A stretch of DNA of 64,000 bases from Prevotella sp. (GTDB lineage: Bacteria; Bacteroidota; Bacteroidia; Bacteroidales; Dysgonomonadaceae). The notes beneath the pieces were generated by a model that worked only from the letters and a program-made list of their open reading frames with translations, did no database searches and was not told the DNA's origin. Positions 1-9,995 of the stretch are shown piece after piece. Position 1 is the first letter of the stretch, and every line of letters begins with the position of its first letter. The DNA is taken from positions 81,080 to 145,079 of the forward strand of contig JAITVV010000043.1 of the NCBI GenBank assembly GCA_031285625.1, read 5' to 3'. A program made the translations under genes and the position numbers.

Positions 1-2620
1 ATTAAACCGTATACCAAACTCTCTAACTGCCAGATCTGTGGCTGTGCAATCACATAATACGATCTTTACAGGTAGCTACGAAGAATTTGGCAGATGGGAT
101 CGGGATATTTCCGGAAAATTAATTTATACATCATTAAGCGATCAATTAGATAAAGCCCTTTTCAAAAATGATGATTTCTGGAAAATATGGATTGCCGAAG
201 ATTGTGTTTATTTTCAGTCTTTTTCGTCAATATACATATATGATTTCGAAACAGTAAAACCTTTGCGTGCCGAAAAAGAGTTCCTCTTCTTATCTAAGGT
301 CAGAGATGAGTTTTTGGTACAGCAAATGCTAGGACCTATTTATAGATTAAAAGGCTCAACTTTAACAAAAATCGAAGGAAGTGAAATTTTTCGTAATACT
401 GACGTTCGTGTAATATTACCCTATTCCACAGATAAATATTTGATAGGCACATCAACAAATGGAATCTATATCTATGATGGAATATCATTCAACGAATGGA
501 ATCCTCAATTATCAGCTACATTAAATTCGGCTGAGTTAAACTGTGGAATCAGAGCCAGTGACGGAACATATTTTTTGGGGACAATATTAAATGGCATTTA
601 TCAAGTTGACCAAAATGGTCATATTAAAGATAACATATCTACTGAAAGCACTTTACAAAACAATACAATACTTTCACTTTACGAGGATGATCTTGGAAAT
701 ATATGGGCAGCTTTGGACAAAGGAATTTCTTACATTCAATATATAGAAAATATAAGCTGCTATACAGATCAAAGAGGGAATACCGGAGCAGTGTACGGAG
801 CTGCTCTTTGGAAAGATAAATTATTCATAGGAACCAATCAAGGTGTTTTTAGCATAACTAAAGAAGACCTCAATAAACCTTATGCCCTATCAAGAATGAA
901 ACTGGTAAATGGTACACAAGGGCAGGTTTGGGCTCTCAAAGTTATTGGAGAAAAGTTATATTGTTGCCATAATAAAGGGTTGAAAGAGATACAGGCTAAT
1001 GGGGCATCTGTAGATGTGTACAACATAGGCACAGGTGTATATAATATATCCGAAGCTATTTACAAAGACAGGAGCCTGCTATTCTTGTCAACTTATCAAT
1101 CCCTAAAGATCATAGATAGAGAAACAAAGAAAGTATTTGATCCGCGTCAGATATCCGAACCAATAATAAATGCTGACGTAGATCATCTGGGAAATATATG
1201 GTTAGAACATTTCAACAGAGGGATATATCGTTGTAAACTTGAAGATAACCTGTCAGGCTTTCAGACATTTTCATACTATGGGGGTAGTAATAAAGATAAT
1301 CTGCCATATAAACTGAAGATGTTTAAAGTAGGCGGACGCATTGTGCTGTTGGGAAATAATAAATTCTTTACGTATGATGATATAGCCAATAAAATAATAC
1401 CTAATACGCTATTAGACGAATGTTTTAGGAATATTAAAAATCTAAAACAAGTAATCCATATTCAAAACAATATATTTTGGGCGCTTACCGATGCTTCGGT
1501 TTATAAATTTTCTTATGACGGATACGAAGCAAACATTCTTGAGAGTTATAATTTAGGGATGAATCTATCATTAGTAAACACCTACGAGAACATATCAATA
1601 TTAAATGATTCGACCAGCCTTATTTGCCTTGATAATGGCTTCTTACTTTATCAGAAAGAGAAAAGCACTTCTAATAACTATCAGCACAAACTGCCGCTCC
1701 CCTACCTTGCATCATTGGAAACGATGAGTACAAGTGGAGACGTCGAATATAAAGGTATATCTCAGGCTGCTCAGATACCATACGATTCCAATACTATATC
1801 ATTTAGTTTTTCTGCAGAAAACGCATTTGCTTCAAATTTCTCTTTTCAATATATGCTACAAAATGTAGATAATAACTGGTCGGCACCCGCAAAGATAAAT
1901 GAAGTAACATATGCTCGTTTACCTGAAGGTAAATATGTATTTATGATCCGCTCCGTTGATAATTTAGGAAATTACTCAGAAATCGTATCATATGAATTTG
2001 AGATATTGTCGCCATGGTATCAAACTATTGGGGCTTATATAGTATATATACTTATTTTTATAGCCATCATGTATGGAGTATGGTTACTAATACTTAGACG
2101 TTACCGTAATCTCCACCTACAAAAGATCAGACATCGTGAAACAAAACGTTTGAGAGCATTGACGGGTGAGCTTCAACAAGAAGTGGAACAGAAAAGTGCA
2201 GAACTACTCACTCAAACATCATTCATTATACAAAAGAATGAATTGATCTTAAAAGTAAAAGATATTATTGATGAATTTTACTCCCGGAATAAGAGCAGTG
2301 CCCTAATACCACTATATCAAAAGATAAACGCACTTCTCAACAACAACCTTAATACTGAAGATGACTGGAAAACATTTTTATTAAAATTTGAAGAAAAACA
2401 TACAGGGTTCTTTAAAAAAATGAAAGCATTATATCCTCAGTTAACCAACAATGACCTCCGGCTATGTGCTTGCTTAAAATTAAATTTAGAAACGAAAGAG
2501 ATAGCTTCGCTCATGAATTTATCAATAAGAGCTGTTGAAAACAGTCGATATAGATTAAGAAAAAAGTTAAATTTACTACCTTCCCAAAATCTGAATGAGT
2601 TTTTTCTTGATATCGATTAA
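1..2620 (+). CDS. Membrane-bound one-component PUL regulator (beta-propeller / Y_Y_Y / LuxR-type HTH), 5' end missing
   Basis: Partial gene. The frame is open to the left edge (from base 2), so the GTG at 38 is probably internal. About 860 residues are visible from there. Residues 1-590 carry degenerate Reg_prop-like beta-propeller repeats (IWAALDKGISYIQ, NGIYIYDG). A Y_Y_Y-type sandwich follows at about 595-655 (YARLPEGKYVFMIRSVD), then one membrane span at about 662-685, a coiled coil at about 690-740, and a C-terminal LuxR-like HTH at about 790-850 (TKEIASLMNLSIRAVENSRY). There are no kinase or receiver domains, so this is a one-component sensor that would bind DNA from the membrane. It sits 300 bp upstream of and co-directional with a SusC/SusD pair, so it likely activates that PUL on sensing a glycan fragment in the periplasm. 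Family assignment is firm; the ligand is inferred from the neighbours. Confidence 0.82.
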   Translation, partial: LNRIPNSLTARSVAVQSHNTIFTGSYEEFGRWDRDISGKLIYTSLSDQLDKALFKNDDFWKIWIAEDCVYFQSFSSIYIYDFETVKPLRAEKEFLFLSKVRDEFLVQQMLGPIYRLKGSTLTKIEGSEIFRNTDVRVILPYSTDKYLIGTSTNGIYIYDGISFNEWNPQLSATLNSAELNCGIRASDGTYFLGTILNGIYQVDQNGHIKDNISTESTLQNNTILSLYEDDLGNIWAALDKGISYIQYIENISCYTDQRGNTGAVYGAALWKDKLFIGTNQGVFSITKEDLNKPYALSRMKLVNGTQGQVWALKVIGEKLYCCHNKGLKEIQANGASVDVYNIGTGVYNISEAIYKDRSLLFLSTYQSLKIIDRETKKVFDPRQISEPIINADVDHLGNIWLEHFNRGIYRCKLEDNLSGFQTFSYYGGSNKDNLPYKLKMFKVGGRIVLLGNNKFFTYDDIANKIIPNTLLDECFRNIKNLKQVIHIQNNIFWALTDASVYKFSYDGYEANILESYNLGMNLSLVNTYENISILNDSTSLICLDNGFLLYQKEKSTSNNYQHKLPLPYLASLETMSTSGDVEYKGISQAAQIPYDSNTISFSFSAENAFASNFSFQYMLQNVDNNWSAPAKINEVTYARLPEGKYVFMIRSVDNLGNYSEIVSYEFEILSPWYQTIGAYIVYILIFIAIMYGVWLLILRRYRNLHLQKIRHRETKRLRALTGELQQEVEQKSAELLTQTSFIIQKNELILKVKDIIDEFYSRNKSSALIPLYQKINALLNNNLNTEDDWKTFLLKFEEKHTGFFKKMKALYPQLTNNDLRLCACLKLNLETKEIASLMNLSIRAVENSRYRLRKKLNLLPSQNLNEFFLDID

Positions 2621-2920
2621 CAAATATAAAACTTTATAAAACTGCATATTACATTAATTTAAGTGGTAAAAGTGAGGTGCGAGTATTGTTAAAAAACGGA
2701 TGTAAGTGTTTACGATGTATTAACTTTTAAAAACACTTTATCTGCAATATCTACATTTGACAAAAATCTAATATCATACGCACAGAAAACGCCACGATTG
2801 TCAAAACCATCAGTTTATTGAAAAATACTTAAAATCCCTTTTTATAACAATCAGCCTTTTTCCTGTCGTTCATAGTAGATTTTTACTCGCAAAATGTGTG
2901 TTTAAATAAAAAGTAAGACT
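2621..2920 (+). promoter_or_regulatory. Intergenic promoter region of the first susC, -7 box TACATTTG at 2752-2759
   Basis: A 300-bp AT-rich gap between the regulator and susC with no convincing ORF. TACATTTG at 2752-2759 matches the Bacteroidota -7 consensus TAnnTTTG. No clean TTTG -33 box lies 19-21 bp upstream; the nearest is TTTT at 2725-2728. Transcription from here would leave a leader of about 150 nt before susC. The lack of a good -33 box fits a promoter that needs the activator encoded just upstream, which is an inference. Confidence 0.4.
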
Positions 2921-5900
2921 ATGAAAATTAAACCTAGAAATTCAAAGAATTCAATTTCTCTTTTCCGAAAGTATCTTGTGTTCTTCGCATGCTTCCTAGT
3001 ATTGGGGACTGCAAGTGCTTATGGACAGAGCAAGACAATTACCGGAACAGTCACAGACCAAGCCAATGAGCCTTTAATAGGCGTTAGTGTACGCATTCAG
3101 GGTACAACTACAGGTACCATTACGGATATAGATGGTAGCTATTCCATCTCTGCTAATCCAAAAGATGTTTTGGAATTTTCATTTATTGGTATGAAAGCCC
3201 AGTTAATTACTGTAGGTTCACAAAACTCAATAAATATTGTACTGGAAGATGATGCTACAATGTTGACAGAAACTGTGGTTATCGGTTATGGTACAGCTAA
3301 GAAACGTGACTTAACCGGATCTATAGCCAGTATCAAAGCCGACGATATAGCCAATCGCCCATCTGCCAATCCATTAGCTTCATTACAAGGAAAAGTAGCT
3401 GGTGTACAGGTAGTAAATACAGGTATTGCCGGTCAGGATCCTGAAATCCGTATTCGCGGTACGAACTCTATTAATGGATACAAACCATTATATGTTGTTG
3501 ATGGACTATTTAATGATAATATTAATTTCCTGAACTCTGCTGATATTGAATCAATGGAGATTTTAAAAGACCCGTCTTCTCTCGCAATCTTTGGTGTACG
3601 TGGAGCAAATGGTGTTATTATCGTAACAACTAAGAAAGCAAAAGAAGGCCAGACTTTAGTTAATATCAACACATCATTCGGATTCAAATCCGTTGTTGAT
3701 AAAATTAAGATGGCCAACGCATCTCAATTTAAAGAACTTTATTCAGAACAATTGGAAAATCAGGGAGCAGCAGCTTTCGATTATACCAACTGGAATGCAG
3801 ATACCAACTGGCAGGATGAGATATTCCAAAGCGGTTTCATCACAAATAATAATATCAGTATTACATCTTCTACCGAAAAGAACAAATTCTACATGGGTGT
3901 AGGTTATACATCTGAGGAAGGTAATATCAAACATGAGGAATATAGTAAGATTACGATCAACTTGAGTAGCGATTATAGTATCACAAAAGACCTGAAAGTA
4001 GGTTTCCAGTTTAATGGAGCCCGTGCTACTCCTATCAATACTGAACAAGGACTGTATACTAATGGGTTGAAAAACGCACTATATGCTGCTCCTATTGCAA
4101 CTCCATATAATGCACAGGAAGGATTATATAATACACTCCCTAGCTTCCAAAAAAATGAAGTATCAAATCCAATGAGTTTTGTTGAATTACAAAAAAACAC
4201 AAATAAAGTGATTGATTACAGAGCTTCTGGTAATATCTATGGGGATTTAACTTTCTTCAAGAATTTCAACTTCCGTGTAATGTACTCACTGGATTACAGA
4301 TCATATGACAGCAGATTATACACTCCTAAAAGAACTCTGTATGACGTAGACACACAACAATCTGTAGTAATGGGAGATGGTAAAACAGCAGTAGAACAAC
4401 AAAAACAAAATGAAACGAAGGTTCAGGCTGACTACTTATTGACTTATACAAACAGCTTTAACAACCACAATATTACAGCAACTGCAGGTTTTACTACATA
4501 TTACAACAGCTTATCCAGCGTTACAGCAAAACGTGGCGAAGGAAATGGTCTTCCTATAGCAAATGATCCGGACAAATGGTTTGTGAGCATCGGAGACCCG
4601 GATGCATCTACAACAGGTAGTACTCAATGGGAACGTTCTACAGTATCATTCCTATTCAGAGCATTATACAACTATAAAAACAAATACCTTTTTAATGGTT
4701 CATTCCGTCGCGATGGATCATCAGCATTCTTCTATACAGGAAATGAATGGCAAAATTTCTATTCTGTTGGAGCAGGTTGGGTAATGACAGAAGAAGACTT
4801 CATGAAAAATGTCACTTTCCTTGATTATTTGAAACTGAAAGGATCATGGGGAACTTTAGGTAATCAGAATATGAGTAGAGTATATCCTGCAGAACCAATT
4901 CTTACAAATACAACCTCTGCTGTATTTGGAGACAATATTATCCCGGGATATTCAAAACAATATCTTCCTAATGCAAACCTAAGATGGGAAAAAGTAGAAG
5001 CATGGGAGGCCGGTCTCGAAACTTATTTCTTAAGAAACAGATTAAACTTTGAAGGAGTTTATTACAAGAAAAATACGAAAGACCTATTGGCAGAAGTACC
5101 AGGTATAACCGGAACTACTCCTGGATTGGGTAATCTTGGTGAAATAGAAAACAAAGGAGTTGAACTTTCCTTATCATGGAATGACAAAATCGGATCTGAT
5201 TGGAGATACGGAGTAAGTGCAAACTTAACTACAATCAAAAATAAAGTAATATCACTGGTTCAGGATGGATATACAATTACAGATGGTACATCCGGTCTTC
5301 CAATGATGTCTTATACTCAGGCTGGTTACCCTATCGGATATTTCTACGGATACAAAGTTGATGGTATTTACCAATCAGATAACGATATTGCTAATTCTCC
5401 TGTAAACAAACTAACTACAGTACAACCTGGAGATCTTAAATTTAAAGATGTAAATGGTGACGGAGAAATCACAACTGCAGATAGAACACAAATTGGTAAT
5501 CCGACTCCGGATTTCACATATGGAGTTTCGGTGAATGTTGGATACAAGAATTTCGATCTGTCTGTTGATATGATGGGTGTTCAAGGAAACGAAATATATC
5601 GTACATGGAATATTTATGAATGGTCTCAGTTCAACTATCTTGAAAGCAGAATGGACAGATGGCATGGTGAAGGTACTTCGAATACCGAACCGATATTAAA
5701 CAGAAAAAGAGCAATCAATGGAAAAGATTATCCATCAGAATATTTTGTAGAAGATGGTAGCTTCTTCCGTATCAGAAACATACAATTAGGATATACTTTT
5801 GGTGCAGACATGTTGAAAAAACTAAGAATGAAATCCCTAAGAGTATATGTAAATGCTCAGAATCCTAAAACATGGAAAAACAATACAGGTTATACACCGG

Positions 5901-5992
5901 AAATCGGAGGATCTGCCACAGCATTTGGCATCGATTCTAATCCATATCCTATGCCTGCAGTTTATACATTTGGTTTAAATCTTACATTTTAA
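2921..5992 (+). CDS. SusC-like TonB-dependent outer-membrane transporter (beta-1,2-glucan PUL)
   Basis: Imports oligosaccharides across the outer membrane using TonB energy. The protein has 1023 residues: a signal peptide ending near AYGQ (about residue 36), a CarboxypepD_reg-like domain at about 38-125 (ITGTVTDQANEPLIGVSV), a plug at about 125-250 with the typical YVVDGLFNDN and GVRGANGVIIVTTKK motifs, and a C-terminal barrel ending in aromatic TFGLNLTF. The length is normal for SusC proteins. The start at 2921 gives a complete signal peptide. susD follows after 13 bp, so the two are one transcript. Substrate specificity is inferred from the downstream GH144 and GH3 enzymes, not from SusC itself. 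Confidence 0.93.
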   Translation: MKIKPRNSKNSISLFRKYLVFFACFLVLGTASAYGQSKTITGTVTDQANEPLIGVSVRIQGTTTGTITDIDGSYSISANPKDVLEFSFIGMKAQLITVGSQNSINIVLEDDATMLTETVVIGYGTAKKRDLTGSIASIKADDIANRPSANPLASLQGKVAGVQVVNTGIAGQDPEIRIRGTNSINGYKPLYVVDGLFNDNINFLNSADIESMEILKDPSSLAIFGVRGANGVIIVTTKKAKEGQTLVNINTSFGFKSVVDKIKMANASQFKELYSEQLENQGAAAFDYTNWNADTNWQDEIFQSGFITNNNISITSSTEKNKFYMGVGYTSEEGNIKHEEYSKITINLSSDYSITKDLKVGFQFNGARATPINTEQGLYTNGLKNALYAAPIATPYNAQEGLYNTLPSFQKNEVSNPMSFVELQKNTNKVIDYRASGNIYGDLTFFKNFNFRVMYSLDYRSYDSRLYTPKRTLYDVDTQQSVVMGDGKTAVEQQKQNETKVQADYLLTYTNSFNNHNITATAGFTTYYNSLSSVTAKRGEGNGLPIANDPDKWFVSIGDPDASTTGSTQWERSTVSFLFRALYNYKNKYLFNGSFRRDGSSAFFYTGNEWQNFYSVGAGWVMTEEDFMKNVTFLDYLKLKGSWGTLGNQNMSRVYPAEPILTNTTSAVFGDNIIPGYSKQYLPNANLRWEKVEAWEAGLETYFLRNRLNFEGVYYKKNTKDLLAEVPGITGTTPGLGNLGEIENKGVELSLSWNDKIGSDWRYGVSANLTTIKNKVISLVQDGYTITDGTSGLPMMSYTQAGYPIGYFYGYKVDGIYQSDNDIANSPVNKLTTVQPGDLKFKDVNGDGEITTADRTQIGNPTPDFTYGVSVNVGYKNFDLSVDMMGVQGNEIYRTWNIYEWSQFNYLESRMDRWHGEGTSNTEPILNRKRAINGKDYPSEYFVEDGSFFRIRNIQLGYTFGADMLKKLRMKSLRVYVNAQNPKTWKNNTGYTPEIGGSATAFGIDSNPYPMPAVYTFGLNLTF

Positions 5993-6005
5993 AGAATAAA
6001 TTATT

Positions 6006-7526
6006 ATGAAACGAATTTTTAATAAATATATATATGCTGCAATAATTGCTATTTTAGCAATATCAGTTGTCGGATGTAGCGATTTCTTGGACAAGAGTCC
6101 TCAGGGAAGTTTTACTGAGGATGATGATACCAGCGGAGGTCTGGAAGCAAAAGTATTTGGTGTCTATTCAAAGATGAGAAGTTATAACATAACAGCCGGA
6201 ATACCTGCTTTTGCAGTACATATGTTCCGTTCCGAAGACTCGGAGAAAGGAAGTACAGAAAATGACGGACCCGATAATGCTGCTTTCTGGGACAACTTCG
6301 AATATACTCCTTCAAATGGTATATTAGGCACATACTGGAACCACAATTATTCAATTATACATGATTGTAATAATGTTATCGATACACTTCAAAAGATAAA
6401 TAATAAAGACTTTGCTAGCCTGGAAGCAGAAGCTAAATTCTTTAGAGCATATTGCTATTTTAACTTAGTAAGAGCATGGGGCGATGTTCCTAAAATTGAT
6501 TTCCCTATCAAAGATGCTTCTGAAGCAAATATACCAAAGAATACTGCTGCTGAGATCTATACACTGATTGATACTGACCTTACTTTTGCAGAAGCTAATC
6601 TGCCTCAATCTTGGGAAACAAAGTACGTAGGTCGTTTAACCTGGGGTGCTGCCAGATCTTTACATGCAAGAACATATATGATGCGTAACGACTGGGGGAA
6701 TATGCTTGCTGCTTCTAAAGAAGTTATCAATTCAGGCATATATAATCTGAATACAGCAGTAGATCAGGTATTTACAGATGCAGGAGAAAACTGTGGAGAA
6801 TCAATCTTTGAGCTACAATGTACATCTACTGCAGCTAAACCGGGAAGCACAGATATCGGTAGTCAATTCTGTCAGGTACAAGGCGTCAGAGGTGCAGGTC
6901 AATGGAACCTCGGCTGGGGATGGCACATGGCTACAAAAGAAGTAGCTAAAGCTTTTGAAGATGGTGACCCTCGAAAAGATGCAAGTCTGCTTTATTTTAG
7001 AAAACCGGGAGAAGAAATTACACCTGAAAACACAAATAAACCTTACGGAGAATCTCCTGTATCTGAAGCAATGGGTGCATACTTTAATAAGAAAGCATAT
7101 ACTAACCCCGCTATGAGAGCAAAATATTCAAGAGAAGGTTTCTGGGTAAATATTCGTATTATCCGCTATCCGGATGTTATTCTGATGGGTGCTGAAGCAG
7201 CTAACGAATTGGGAAATACTACAGATGCATTAAAATATCTGGAAATGGTAAGAGCTCATGCAAGAGGAGCAAGCACCAGCATATTACCGGAAGTAACTAC
7301 AACAGACCAAGTAGAATTGAGAAAAGCAATTCAACGTGAAAGAAGAGCGGAATTAGCTCTTGAACCGGATCGTTTCTATGATCTTGTACGTTGGGGTACA
7401 GCTAAAGAAGTATTACATGCTGTCGGTAAAACGAATTACCAGGATAAACATGCTCTTCTACCGGTTCCTCAGTCTGAAATAGATAAATCAAACGGTGTTT
7501 TGAAACAAAACCCGAATTATCAATAA
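6006..7526 (+). CDS. SusD-like surface glycan-binding lipoprotein (RagB/SusD family)
   Basis: Outer-membrane lipoprotein that acts as the lid of the SusC transporter and captures glycan. The 506 residues begin with a lipoprotein signal (lipobox ending ISVVGC, Cys near 24) followed by the hallmark SDFLDKSPQG. SusD TPR-like segments are visible (AKFFRAYCYFNLVRAWGDVP, TAAEIYTLIDTDL), as is the conserved C-terminal ERRAELALEPDRFYDLVRWG. It lies 13 bp after susC and ends 105 bp before the GH3 gene, with a hairpin in the gap. The binding preference is inferred from context to be a beta-1,2-glucan. Confidence 0.93.
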   Translation: MKRIFNKYIYAAIIAILAISVVGCSDFLDKSPQGSFTEDDDTSGGLEAKVFGVYSKMRSYNITAGIPAFAVHMFRSEDSEKGSTENDGPDNAAFWDNFEYTPSNGILGTYWNHNYSIIHDCNNVIDTLQKINNKDFASLEAEAKFFRAYCYFNLVRAWGDVPKIDFPIKDASEANIPKNTAAEIYTLIDTDLTFAEANLPQSWETKYVGRLTWGAARSLHARTYMMRNDWGNMLAASKEVINSGIYNLNTAVDQVFTDAGENCGESIFELQCTSTAAKPGSTDIGSQFCQVQGVRGAGQWNLGWGWHMATKEVAKAFEDGDPRKDASLLYFRKPGEEITPENTNKPYGESPVSEAMGAYFNKKAYTNPAMRAKYSREGFWVNIRIIRYPDVILMGAEAANELGNTTDALKYLEMVRAHARGASTSILPEVTTTDQVELRKAIQRERRAELALEPDRFYDLVRWGTAKEVLHAVGKTNYQDKHALLPVPQSEIDKSNGVLKQNPNYQ

Positions 7527-7554
7527 GATTGTTTTTTGTTATCACATTATTAGT

Positions 7555-7582
7555 AGTAAGGGCTAGTTGTATAGCCCTTACT
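7555..7582 (+). terminator. Hairpin between susD and GH3 (attenuator or processing site)
   Basis: AGTAAGGGCTA pairs perfectly with TAGCCCTTACT across a 6-nt loop (11-bp stem). No clear T-run follows, so it is more likely to attenuate or stabilise the susCD part of the transcript than to end it. Confidence 0.5.
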
Positions 7583-7631
7583 AATTTAAGGTAAAAGATT
7601 AGTTTAGGTATCACAGAAATAAAAGGTAAAA

Positions 7632-9929
7632 ATGAAAGTAAGGCAATTATTAATGGTCTTTCTGGCTTCTTTTGCGATTATTGGCAATGTATATGGTCAG
7701 AGTAAAGACCCGAAAATGGACAAATTCATCAATGATTTGATGAATAAGATGACACTGGAAGAGAAAATCGGACAGCTTAATCTGCCTAGTTCAGGAGACA
7801 TAACAACAGGACAGGCTAAAAGCAGCAATATTGCTGAGAAAATAAAGAAAGGACAAGTCGGAGGACTATTCAATATAAAAGGAGTAGAAAAGATTAAAGA
7901 AGTTCAACGTGTTGCTGTAGAAGAAAGTCGTCTAAAGATTCCATTGATCTTCGGTATGGATGTTATCCATGGATATGAAACAGTATTTCCTATTCCATTA
8001 GGATTGGCTGCAACATGGGATATGGCTGCAGTTGAGCAATCTGCACGTATTGCAGCAGTAGAAGCCAGTGCTGATGGTATCTGCTGGACATTTAGTCCGA
8101 TGGTAGATATCTCCAGAGATCCTCGCTGGGGACGTTTCTCTGAAGGGAACGGAGAAGACCCTTTTCTTGGAGGAAAGATAGCTAAGGCAATGGTTCGTGG
8201 ATATCAGGGTGTAGGTGATAAAATGTATGCTTCAAACTCTAACATTATGGCTTGTGTAAAACATTATGCCCTATATGGAGCAGGAGAAGCCGGACGCGAC
8301 TATAATACTGTGGATATGAGCCGCATCCGTATGTTTAACGAATATATGTATCCATATCAGGCTGCAGTGGAAGCAGGAATTGGTAGCGTAATGGCTTCTT
8401 TTAATGAAGTAGACGGAGTACCTGCAACTGCTAACAAATGGCTGATGACTGATGTTCTACGTAAACAATGGGGCTTCAATGGATTTGTTGTTACCGATTA
8501 CACTGGTATCAGCGAAATGATTGATCATGGTATAGGTGATCTACAAACAGTATCTGCCCGTGCATTAAAAGCAGGAATAGATATGGATATGGTAAGTGAA
8601 GGCCTTTCAACAGTCGGAAAATCTTTACAAGAAGGAAAAGTAACACAGGCTGAAATAGATCAGGCATGTCGCCGTATTCTGGAAGCAAAATATAAACTGG
8701 GATTATTTACCGATCCATATAAATATTGCGATATCAATCGTGCAAAAACAGAAATCTTTACAAAAGAGCATCGCGATGTAGCTCGTAAGATAGCTTCTGA
8801 AAGTTTTGTATTATTAAAAAATGCCAATAATACCCTGCCTCTTAAAAAAGGAGGAACTATTGCTGTAGTTGGCCCGTTGGCTAATACGCGTTCCAATATG
8901 CCGGGTACATGGAGTGTTGCTGTAGATCTAACAAAACCTGCAACTGTAGTGGAAGGAATCCAGGCTGTAGCAGGAAATAATGCAAAGATTGTATACGCAA
9001 AAGGTAGTCACCTGATAAGCAATGCCAAATATGAAGAAAATGCAACCATGTTTGGACGCACTTTACATAGAGATCAGGAAAAACGTAGCGATGAAGAAAT
9101 GCTGAGAGAAGCATTAGAAGTTTCTAAAAATGCAGATGTAATAGTTGCTGCACTTGGCGAATCATCAGAGATGAGCGGTGAAGCCAGTAGCCGTACAGAA
9201 ATCGGTATACCTGATGTACAACAAGAATTACTAAGAGAACTCCTAAAAACAGGAAAGCCTGTTGTGTTAGTATTATTCACTGGTCGTCCATTAACCTTAA
9301 CATGGGAAAATCAGAATGTTCCTGCTATATTGAATGTTTGGTTTGGAGGTACAGAAGCCGCTCATGCTATAGGAGATGTATTATTTGGAGATGTGAATCC
9401 TAGTGGAAAACTAGTTGCTACATTTCCGCAGAATGTCGGACAAATTCCTTTATTCTATAACCATAAAAATACAGGTCGTCCATTAGGAGAAGGTAAGTGG
9501 TTTGAGAAATTTCGCAGTAACTATCTGGATGTAAGTAATGATCCTCTCTATCCTTTTGGATATGGGCTAAGTTATACTACATTCAATTATAGTGATGTAA
9601 AATTAAGTTCAACTACAATAAACAGTACAGGAGAATTAACTGCTACAGTAACCGTAACCAATACTGGCAAATACGATGGATATGAAGTTGTTCAGCTCTA
9701 TATACGCGATCTTGTAGGTAGTGTAACGCGCCCTGTAAAAGAGCTAAAAGGTTTTGAAAAAATATTTATTAAAGCAGGTGAATCAAAGAATATTAGTTTT
9801 AAGATTACACCGGAATTGTTGAGATTCTACAATTACGACCTTGATTATGTTTATGAGAAAGGTGATTTTGATGTAATGATTGGAGGGAATAGTCATGATG
9901 TTAAATCAGCTCGATTCACATTAAACTAA
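7632..9929 (+). CDS. GH3 beta-glucosidase, probably acting on beta-1,2-gluco-oligosaccharides
   Basis: Periplasmic exo-acting beta-glucosidase, 765 residues, with a signal peptide ending near VYGQ (residue 23). The N-terminal TIM barrel contains VKHYALYGAGEAGRDYN and the nucleophile Asp289 in FNGFVVTDYTG. An alpha/beta sandwich and a C-terminal fibronectin III-like domain (PLYPFGYGLSYTTFNYS onward) complete the BglX-like architecture. GH3 beta-glucosidases next to GH144 enzymes are known to cleave sophorose and longer beta-1,2-gluco-oligosaccharides, for example in Bacteroides thetaiotaomicron. The same role is inferred here from the GH144 gene 66 bp downstream. The catalytic family is certain; linkage preference is inference. 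Confidence 0.88.
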   Translation: MKVRQLLMVFLASFAIIGNVYGQSKDPKMDKFINDLMNKMTLEEKIGQLNLPSSGDITTGQAKSSNIAEKIKKGQVGGLFNIKGVEKIKEVQRVAVEESRLKIPLIFGMDVIHGYETVFPIPLGLAATWDMAAVEQSARIAAVEASADGICWTFSPMVDISRDPRWGRFSEGNGEDPFLGGKIAKAMVRGYQGVGDKMYASNSNIMACVKHYALYGAGEAGRDYNTVDMSRIRMFNEYMYPYQAAVEAGIGSVMASFNEVDGVPATANKWLMTDVLRKQWGFNGFVVTDYTGISEMIDHGIGDLQTVSARALKAGIDMDMVSEGLSTVGKSLQEGKVTQAEIDQACRRILEAKYKLGLFTDPYKYCDINRAKTEIFTKEHRDVARKIASESFVLLKNANNTLPLKKGGTIAVVGPLANTRSNMPGTWSVAVDLTKPATVVEGIQAVAGNNAKIVYAKGSHLISNAKYEENATMFGRTLHRDQEKRSDEEMLREALEVSKNADVIVAALGESSEMSGEASSRTEIGIPDVQQELLRELLKTGKPVVLVLFTGRPLTLTWENQNVPAILNVWFGGTEAAHAIGDVLFGDVNPSGKLVATFPQNVGQIPLFYNHKNTGRPLGEGKWFEKFRSNYLDVSNDPLYPFGYGLSYTTFNYSDVKLSSTTINSTGELTATVTVTNTGKYDGYEVVQLYIRDLVGSVTRPVKELKGFEKIFIKAGESKNISFKITPELLRFYNYDLDYVYEKGDFDVMIGGNSHDVKSARFTLN

Positions 9930-9946
9930 ATGCTTTAAAAAACTGG

Positions 9947-9978
9947 AAAAGAGACTATCGATAGTCATAGTCTCTTTT
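9947..9978 (+). terminator. Intrinsic hairpin after GH3
   Basis: AAAAGAGACTAT pairs with ATAGTCTCTTTT (12-bp stem, 8-nt loop) and runs into T residues. It sits in the 66-bp gap before GH144, so it may reduce rather than stop readthrough. Confidence 0.7.
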
Positions 9979-9995
9979 TACTAAAAAGAAAGGAT